Source of the DNA: Eriocheir sinensis
Lineage: Eukaryota > Arthropoda > Malacostraca > Decapoda > Varunidae
Direction: 5' to 3'
Length of the DNA: 64,000 nucleotides
Assembly (NCBI RefSeq): GCF_024679095.1
Contig: NC_066517.1
Span: 19,142,893-19,206,892 of the forward strand
The notes beneath the pieces were generated by a model. That model had not been told where the DNA came from. It saw only the letters and a list, made by a program, of their open reading frames with translations, and searched no databases. This document shows positions 56,672-64,000 of this stretch, piece by piece. Position 1 is the first letter of the stretch. Every line of letters begins with the position of its first letter. The position numbers and the translations under genes are program-made.

Positions 56672-57019
56672 GGCGGCCAGAACACTGCTGCTTCAACCCT
56701 GAGAGTAAGAGGAATAGTAACGCCAGATTCTCTACACGTCGTATTAGTATATATTAAGTTACGTGGCTAGTTTGGCTTTTCAATTCCATTTTTGGGACGG
56801 AGTTAGTTAGAAGTTTTGGGTTTTCACAGTTAAGTCGAAACATTACAAACTCAGTCGTTAAATGCGATGTAAAAATTAACAAAACCAACTAATCACGCCC
56901 GGAAAAAGAAATCAGACACATTATCGTTGATGAAGACTGACACGACGTTTGAAAAATCAGGCAGAGTGGGAGTAAAAACAGGTGTATAGGGACTGAGCCG
57001 GAAATCAGGTGACTTTCCG

Positions 57020-57290
57020 AATACTTGACTGACTGACGGATTAACGGACTGACTGACTGACTGATTAACTGACTGACTGACTGATTAACTGACTGACTGA
57101 CTGACTGATTAACTGACTGACTGATTAACTGACTGACTGCCTGACTGATTAACTGACTGACTGACTGATTAACTGACTGACTGACGGATTAACGGACTGA
57201 CTGACTGACTGATTAACTGTTTGACTGATTCACTGATTCACTTCTGACTAACTGGCTGACCAACCAAATGACTGACTGATTGACTATTCA
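57020..57290 (+). repeat. (GACT)n with GATTAACT variants
   Basis: Repeats of actgactgactgattaactg with a higher period of about 20-40 bp. Confidence 0.9.
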
Positions 57291-57816
57291 GCGGTATGGC
57301 CGATTAATGACCGAACTGATATGCTGATAAAAATATGTAAACAGATGAACAAAGAATGTTGATGAGTAAGAAAGAAAGAAAGAACGATTGATTGATTGGA
57401 AAACATATAATGAATACAAAAAGAGAGACAGGTAGTTAGACATATCGATAAATAGATTGATAGGTAGATAGATAGATAGAAGGATGAATTAATATATAGA
57501 TATCCCTTAACTGAATGCCACAAGAAGGTACACACACAAAAAAACTCAGGTATTTATTTACAGGTGTGAAAGATAAAAAAAAGTAATTAGGAATGGATTG
57601 AAGAAATAAGAACCAACGTCTGACAGAAATTGAGAGTTGTTTATTTGATTAAGCAACGAGGAGAGAGAGAGAGAGAGAGAGAGAATATATAAGGCAACAT
57701 CAAAAGAACCACAAAACGAGATGTAAAACAGAAGAGATTGAACATTCCCGCAAGGACAACCCAACGGAATATGTCTAACGTAAAACTAATACAACAAAGC
57801 CTTACCAAACACTTAC

Positions 57817-57950
57817 CTCTTGATTAATAACTAACACCACAGGATATACTACCACTACTTCTACTCTGATTTCCTTCCACGTTCCACCAAACTCCACAAC
57901 GCCTTCCTCTCCTTACACCAATGGTAGTTCCACTGATACAGACTGACACA
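57817..57950 (-). promoter_or_regulatory. Predicted 5' UTR exon and promoter region of the Ly6 gene
   Basis: On the minus strand a donor AAGAG|GTAAGTG ends at 57817. It would pair with the acceptor just before exon 1 to give a 1.1-kb 5' UTR intron. TCAGT sequences resembling an arthropod initiator occur around 57930-57945. The transcription start is not fixed. Confidence 0.35.
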
Positions 57951-57999
57951 TATACCTCTCCCCTTCTCTCCCCTCCTCCTCCTCCTCCCCCTGTGATAG

Positions 58000-58550
58000 C
58001 GTCCAGGCCAGATACGGTATCGCTCTTATCTCTGCAATTTCGTTAGTGTTCGTGGAAGGAAGGGGACGGGGAGGAGGGGGGAAGAGCGGGAGTCACTCAA
58101 CCCTATCTTACGCACATACAAATTCCGTGTTGTGAAATGGCTGTTGGGAATGTTCATATGTTCATTTGTTTTGTTTTTTTAATGTGTTTGAGGTTTCGTA
58201 TAGAGCTCTCATCGCCTTCCTAATGTATATGTTTTTGTTTTTGTTTTTGTTTTGTTTTGGTTTGTTGACTCCCTTCATTCTGGTGATAATATTATTTAAA
58301 TGAAGGTTCGTATATTTGAGGTTATTTGCCGGTAGCTTCGTGTATTGAGTAAATCATTGCTACGAATATATTATCACCTTTAGTTTCTCTTCTTCTTCTG
58401 CTTTCCTTCTGTTTCATCTTCGTCTTTTGTTCACTATTTTTTTTTATCTTCGTTGTCATTTTGCTATTTCTTCCTCTTCTTCAATCACTTTTCCCTCCTC
58501 TTCTTCTGATTCCTTTCTTTTTCATCTACATAGTCTTCTTCTTCTTCTTC
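58000..58550. other. No recognised gene
   Basis: T-rich DNA with (TTTTTG)n-type runs near 58230 and (TTC)n near 58535. Confidence 0.5.
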
Positions 58551-58555
58551 TTCTT

Positions 58556-59107
<552 letters not shown>

Positions 59108-59465
59108 ACTACTACTACTACTACTACTACAACTATTTATTTTTTTATTCTTCTTCTTTTTCTTTTCTGCTTCTTCTTTATCTGAATAAAAGGAGACCAA
59201 CGAGGAGCTACATAAAAAGAGAATGGTCTGATTATTTGACTCGACGGTTGGGTTGTATATTTCTCGCTTCATCTGTTTTCGTGGATTTCACAAACATGAC
59301 GTCAGGCAAGATAAAGGTTAATTAACAGTATCCCCGTGTACACAGAGTGGTGACAGGTGATCCTCGCCTATAAGCCTCTCCTGATACGCTTAGCTCAGGT
59401 AGATAAAGATACAGAGCAGTGTTACCAGTGTGGGCGGTGCATCATAAAAGGCCCATCTTCTCTAT

Positions 59466-59700
59466 CTTTTCGGGGCTTAGGGCTGTATTTTAAGACACCA
59501 TCGCCTCTCACATCAACTATTTCTAAAGGTCAAAGAGGGGATCAATTGGGCTTTCATGAGTGTTTTTTAAGGTTCATGGCACAGAAGAAGAGTCAAACTA
59601 CCACCAGGGTCATAAAACTACCCCTGGAAAGGCCTACAGCTCCTACGAAAGCCATGTCAAATATGTGAAATTGGGCGACGAAATATTTTAAAATACGACC
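59466..59700 (+). mobile_element. Family M MITE, plus orientation
   Basis: Starts agggctgtattttaagaca and ends ttttaaaatacgaccctta; the ends are imperfect inverted repeats. It contains ggtcataaaactacccctgg, the likely seed of the 32440 minisatellite. Confidence 0.8.
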
Positions 59701-59902
59701 CTTACACATCCACATGTGATAAAGCTCTCCTGGAAGCTGGTTTTATTCCCATGGGTAGCTTTATGAACCTAGTGATGGTTTGACTAATCTTCTAACCATA
59801 AATTTGAACAACACTCATCAAAACCCGAGTAATCTCTTTGTGACCTTTGAAAATATTTGCTGTGAGGGCCAAAAGCATTTGAGAATACGAGCATTAGACG
59901 AG
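59698..59902 (-). mobile_element. Family M MITE, divergent copy, minus orientation
   Basis: Reads on the minus strand through aaagattactcgggttttga and tcataaagctacccatggga, matching the family order. Its ends are degraded, and it shares its left edge with the previous copy. Confidence 0.65.
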
Positions 59903-59904
59903 TG

Positions 59905-60131
59905 TAACTTAGGGTCGTATTATGAGACATTTCGCCGCCCAAGAACACATATTTGACAAGGCTTTCGTAGAAGTTGTGGGCATTTCCAGGGGTAGTTTTA
60001 TGAGCCTGCTGGTAGTCTGACCCTTCTTCTGTACCATGAACCTAAAGAACCACTCATAAGAACCCGATTGATCCCCTCTTTGACCTTTAGAAATAGCTGA
60101 TGTGATATGGCAAAGTGTCTTGTAATACCAG
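59905..60131 (-). mobile_element. Family M MITE, minus orientation
   Basis: Ends tagggtcgtattatgagaca and gtcttgtaataccagcctta. Internal acaaggctttcgtagaagtt and gggcatttccaggggtagtt match other copies. Confidence 0.8.
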
Positions 60132-60228
60132 CCTTAGAGACTTTGTGAGGGTTGAACAGGTGGGTAAACCAGATGGGATGGATGGTGGTATGTTTCATAA
60201 AAGATTAGTGATGGTCTCATAGTCATAA

Positions 60229-60352
60229 AGGTGGAACGGTGAGGTAAAGTAACGAAAGGTAAAATGAAAAGATAGGAGGACGAATCGAGGAGGACCGAGG
60301 AAAAAAAAAAAACGCAGTAGCAAGAAACTTAACACTCAGTACACCAAGGGGG
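60229..60352 (-). repeat. Right arm of the long inverted repeat
   Basis: aacggtgaggtaaagtaacg to cactcagtacaccaaggg complements 58988-59107. A (GA)n tract follows at about 60356-60379, mirroring the (CT)n outside the left arm. Confidence 0.85.
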
Positions 60353-60526
60353 GGAGAGAGAGAGAGAGAGAGAGAGAGAAAGCAGCACATTCTGTAAACA
60401 ACTTCCTGAGGAGTAAATGCTAAGCTGAAGAACAGTCAGGATGGAAAAAAACAGTACTGAGAAATTAAGCGTGAGAAACTTTTCATATGACTTCTTCTCC
60501 ATGACGTAATCACATCACGACTATAT

Positions 60527-60543
60527 TTGTAGTAGTAGTAGTC

Positions 60544-60577
<34 letters not shown>

Positions 60578-60638
60578 CAGTAGTAGTAGTAGTAGTAGTA
60601 GTAGTAGTTGTAGTAGTAGTAGTAGTAGTTGTAGTAGT
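60527..60638 (+). repeat. (AGT)n microsatellite
   Basis: About 110 bp of AGT with a few substitutions. The poly-Y minus-strand frame is an artefact. Confidence 0.95.
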
Positions 60639-60798
60639 CACCACACTGAAAACAAAAGTAGAGTGCGTATCCTCTTCCTAAACAAGCGACGGAGATGAGC
60701 ACCGAGGCCACGCGCAGCTAGATAGTATGTCCCCAACTTTATTTATATATATATATATATATTTTTTTTTTTTATTTAATTTATTATTTTTTTTTTTT

Positions 60799-60902
60799 TT
60801 AGGCGCTGCCTGTAGCGCCGGTAGGCTTTCTTGAGGGGTCTTCTCGACGACCCCAGCCCGTTAGTTGCGCCGTGATATATAATAATAACAATAATAATAA
60901 TG

Positions 60903-60950
<48 letters not shown>

Positions 60951-60960
60951 TTGATAATAA
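60799..60960 (-). mobile_element. SINE family S tail and (AAT)n
   Basis: aggcgctgcctgtagcgccg and gtaggctttcttgaggggtc are the reverse complement of the SINE 3' region. (AAT)n follows at about 60882-60960. Confidence 0.7.
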
Positions 60961-61085
60961 TAACAGTTTTAGTCCGCCCAGCGGCATATATAAAAAACAA
61001 GTCAAGAACTAAAACAAAATCTAACGAGATACATTATATAATTATATAAGCGTGTGCACGGCACGCTTGTGAACGGACTAGAGTG

Positions 61086-61409
61086 CAGTGGTTCCCAACC
61101 TTTTTTGTCCCTTTCCCTCTTTTTCAGTCACTTTTCACCTGTGGACCCCTACAACGAAATAATACAACGAAATAATACAACGAAATAGGTTGTGAAATGC
61201 GTCGTGACTTGACGCCCTTTGGTACCTTTAGCTAATGTAGAGCATTTCTAGCTTTTAAGCATTCAGTTTTAAGGATTGTGTACGTAAAGTAGGCATGATT
61301 TCCCAGCCACATGTCTCCTAATTACAGATGTATAATAAATTTAAGATAATTTGAATCTCTATATGGACCCCTTGAAACTTTTCCATGGACCCCTGGTTGG
61401 GAACCACTG
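61086..61409. mobile_element. hAT-like MITE, CAGTGGTTCCCAACC ends
   Basis: CAGTGGTTCCCAACC at the left and GGTTGGGAACCACTG at the right are perfect 15-bp terminal inverted repeats of a well-known hAT type. The interior has a gtggacccct motif and no coding frame. The flanking 8-mers do not match convincingly, so the target duplication has decayed. Confidence 0.9.
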
Positions 61410-61496
61410 GTCTACACGAACAGCCAGTCAGCCAGTCTTTCTTTCTCCTATTTCGTGTACTATCCTTGTATTATATTCGTAATATCTTGCTTCTTG

Positions 61497-61497
<1 letters not shown>

Positions 61498-61538
<41 letters not shown>

Positions 61539-61598
61539 CCTGTATTATTCTCGTGTGGTGATGTCTTACTTCTTGAATCTCTCTCTCTCTCTCTCTCC
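61498..61598 (+). repeat. Two (CT)n tracts
   Basis: CT dinucleotides at about 61499-61533 and 61578-61597. Confidence 0.9.
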
Positions 61599-61709
61599 TT
61601 CTTATTCTTATTCTTCTTCCGGTGCTCCTTTTGACCGAAGTCGCTGAAGTAAGGGTTGAGTGAAGATTTGGGCAGCATGTGGGTAATCTTTCGCTTCTTG
61701 GGGATGGTT

Positions 61710-61797
61710 TGAAAAATCATCGTTTTTCGGTGGGACTCGAACCTTGTTTCACGAGCTCACCACGCCCGCACGCTAACCACTCGGCCACCGTGGGCAC
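61710..61797 (-). mobile_element. tRNA-derived SINE head
   Basis: On the minus strand, ggccgagtggttagcgtgcg (A box) and ggttcgagtcccaccg (B box) are followed by aaaaacgatgatttttc. The tRNA arms are incomplete for a functional tRNA. Confidence 0.8.
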
Positions 61798-61974
61798 TTA
61801 ATTGTTGAAGACATATTGCACCCTTACTAAAAGAAAAAAAAAGAAGTAGCTAGCACTAGTATATTCAGGACTACGAGGGACTAGCAAAGAGAATTGGAAT
61901 GCGTATTAGGTAGTGTTAGACTCCCCGGAAAGGGTTCAGGAACGGTTCAGGAAGGAGAATGACAAGTTTATGAG

Positions 61975-62267
61975 CCCGTGGTGTTGCGTGTCTGCCTGCA
62001 TATATCTGCCTGCCTTTCTCTTGTCTTTCGATATATCTGTATGTTTGATTGCCTGTCTATTTGTTAGTCAGTCAGTTTCTGTCTTTGGGTCTATTTGTCT
62101 ATCTAACTACCCATCTGTCTGTCTGCCTGTTTGTCTCATTATGTGTCTGTCTATCTATCTGCCGTCCTGTCTTGTGGTCGGACTGTCCGTTTATATGTAT
62201 GTCTATCCTTGTTTGTCTTTCATGGCTTCGTTATATGTCAGACTATCGATCTGTCCGTCTGTCTGTG

Positions 62268-62323
<56 letters not shown>

Positions 62324-62338
62324 GGGGGGGGGGGGGAA
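61975..62338 (+). repeat. (TCTG)n-like DNA, (GA)n and a G run
   Basis: Degenerate TCTG/TGTC tetranucleotides to 62270, (GA)n at about 62273-62320 and about 16 G at 62322-62337. Confidence 0.85.
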
Positions 62339-62436
62339 GTATGATTAGTGTATTTTTGGAAGCACAGTGAGAAGGGAGCAGATGATGACAGGATAGGTAA
62401 TAATAACCTCTATGTCAGTGAAGAAGGAAATAAAGA

Positions 62437-63015
62437 TAATACTTTCTAAGAAGTCCGCCACTCCAGCCCCTACCCCGCAAGACAAGCCTGGGGAACTGTG
62501 GGGAACCGGGGTTTTTGGGGGGAAGCCAAAATCACTGAAAAATGGGCCTCCAAATTTTCACTAGAAAAATCCCTAAATGAAGGAAAATTCCCTAGTTTCG
62601 GAAGTAAGGAAAGTCCTAACTTTATAACCTAACAGCCCCCCTCGCCCCCCCCTGCTAACCAAGGGGAGCTGCGCCCCCTTCTGGACCCCCCCACCCCCAC
62701 CCACATGTATGATGCGCCGGAAAATCTTTTTTTTTTGTGGGGGGGGGGGGGAGCATGTTTAAACTACTTCAACCGAGCTTTACGACCTGCTGACGAGGGG
62801 GCTGCGCCCCCCCTCGACCCCCCTCCACATGTAGGGGATTTTCCTTAATTTAGGGATTTTTCTAGGGAAATTTTGGATGCCCATTTTTCAGTGATTTTGA
62901 CTTCCCCGCCCAACCCCCCCCCCAAACCCGGGTTCCCCACATTTCCCCAGGCTGGTCTTGGGGGTAGGGGGGGCTGGAGTGGCGAAGGGGGAGGCGGACT
63001 TCTTAGAAAGTATTA
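62437..63015. mobile_element. Foldback element with long terminal inverted repeats
   Basis: The left arm, taatactttctaagaagtcc to about 62600, pairs with the right arm, about 62830 to ggacttcttagaaagtatta. The arms are about 165 bp with indels in G/C runs. The middle is C/G-rich with two related cccc-rich segments. No coding frame. Confidence 0.85.
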
Positions 63016-63229
63016 CCGAAATGAACAGCAAAGTTATCATAGTCATACGTACTTCAGTGGCGGTTTTCTTATCTACACTAGCAATAAAAGGTAGTCTGCG
63101 ATAAAAAGTAATACTATCATCATTTTGTAGACCTTTGTGGCGGAGCGTGTAAATTAAGTTGAGTTCCCCCTTCTGTTTTCCACTGGTTGCAAAGAAAACG
63201 GGCTCATACTCGGTCTGCGGGTTCGTGAC

Positions 63230-63530
63230 TTGTCAAGGAGGGGAGAGGGAGGGAGAGGAAAAGAGAGGGAGGGATGGAAGGAGAGGAAAAGGGAGAGAGG
63301 GATGGGAAAGGAGGGATGGAAGGTGAAGAAGAGAATGCGGAATGAAAGGAGAGGAATAGGGAGAGGAAGGGATGACAGGAGAGGAAGAGAGAGATGGAAG
63401 GAGGAGAAGAGAATGATCGAGGAATGAAGGGAAAGAAAGAGAGGGAGGGATGGCAGGAGAGGAAGAGAGAAAAGGGAAGGAGGGAGAGGGAGGGAGAGAA
63501 AGAGAGAGAGGAAAGGAAAGAGGGAAATGT
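63230..63530 (+). repeat. Purine-rich minisatellite
   Basis: Repeats of gagaggaaaagagagggagg and gatggaaggagaggaa with irregular periods of about 30-50 bp. No gene. Confidence 0.8.
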
Positions 63531-63835
63531 TCATCGAAGCAAGAGAGATTGAGAATGCAGGGAGGAGAGAGGTGAAGTCCAGAAAGAGTTTAATGAGGAT
63601 GAATAAAAAGGTAAAACGAAGCAATTCCAGTAAATAAACAACACTAGAAAAAGAAAAAAAGAAGGAAGGTAGAAAGGAGGGTAAGAAGGAAGGCGGAAAG
63701 GAATGAAGGAGGAGGAGGAGGAGAAAAGTTAGAGGACCGGAAATTCTTTAGTTACCATAATTAAATAAATGAAATACCAAAAAAGGCAAAAAGACAAGTT
63801 ATTGTGCTCCCAAATTCCAACCTGTAACCGTTGAG

Positions 63836-64000
63836 CAGGGATGGAATATTCCTATTCGATATTTGTATTAGAGTACATTCGAATACCATATTTGGATGTA
63901 TTCGTATTCGTATTCGAATAATTATTGATATAAAGCAAAATATTATCATTCGTATTCGAGTACAAGGGAAAAGTATTCGTATTCTGCTAATAATCTGACG
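63836..64000. mobile_element. hAT-like MITE family H, second copy, cut by the window end
   Basis: Starts CAGGGATGGAATATTC and follows the copy at 54807 through taattattgatataaa..gca to aataatctgacg. Only the left part is inside the window. Confidence 0.85.

Noticed and set aside
61710..61797. Functional tRNA gene on the minus strand
   Set aside because: Only the A and B boxes are preserved. The acceptor stem does not close, so it is a SINE head.

Overview
This is a eukaryotic, intron-bearing genomic window. It is probably from a decapod crustacean, perhaps a brachyuran crab. That assignment is an inference from general character: extreme microsatellite load (a CT tract of about 430 bp, an AT tract of about 245 bp, many GT/CA, GA, ACT, GTT and TCC tracts), tRNA-headed SINEs, many short hAT-like MITEs, degraded non-LTR retrotransposons, sparse genes and GC3-rich coding exons. 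There is no bacterial or organellar content. Most long open frames are translations of microsatellites or the antisense of E/K/R-rich genes.

Layout. 1-11.4 kb: microsatellites, pyrimidine- and purine-rich minisatellites, two kinds of decayed LINE, tRNA-derived SINEs, a GC/CpG-rich island (about 6.66-7.42 kb) and a 170-bp-period satellite. 11.46-32.06 kb: a recent head-to-tail segmental duplication of a unit of about 10.3 kb, whose junction lies in a SINE. Each unit carries one minus-strand gene for an almost identical 432/433-residue E/K/R-rich protein. 32-39 kb: a SINE, a minisatellite grown from a MITE interior, simple repeats, a possible last exon of an unknown minus-strand gene, and a foldback hAT MITE with a perfect 8-bp target duplication. 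39.2-51.1 kb: three more plus-strand paralogues of the same charged family, each directly preceded by its own tandem array of about 137-165-bp units. 52.6-58 kb: a minus-strand gene that I could assemble from four coding exons into a complete 171-residue GPI-anchored Ly6/uPAR three-finger protein. 58-64 kb: a giant CT tract, a long inverted repeat enclosing three MITEs, SINE pieces, and several inverted-repeat or hAT-like elements.

The most interesting content is the five-member charged family. All members share a short N-terminal motif (TAAEYIRLRRQG-like) and a C-terminal block (NFLGWIKNGKKDD...LL, usually with an acidic tail). Between them lies an alternating E4(K/R)4-type segment that reads as a single alpha-helix (ER/K helix), not a heptad coiled coil. 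Segment length falls from about 360 to about 135 residues while the end motifs stay, as if the family were a set of rods of graded length. I recognise no named family. The 5' flanks are tandem arrays of different sequence but similar period, and in the fifth paralogue the array units appear to repeat the beginning of the coding exon.
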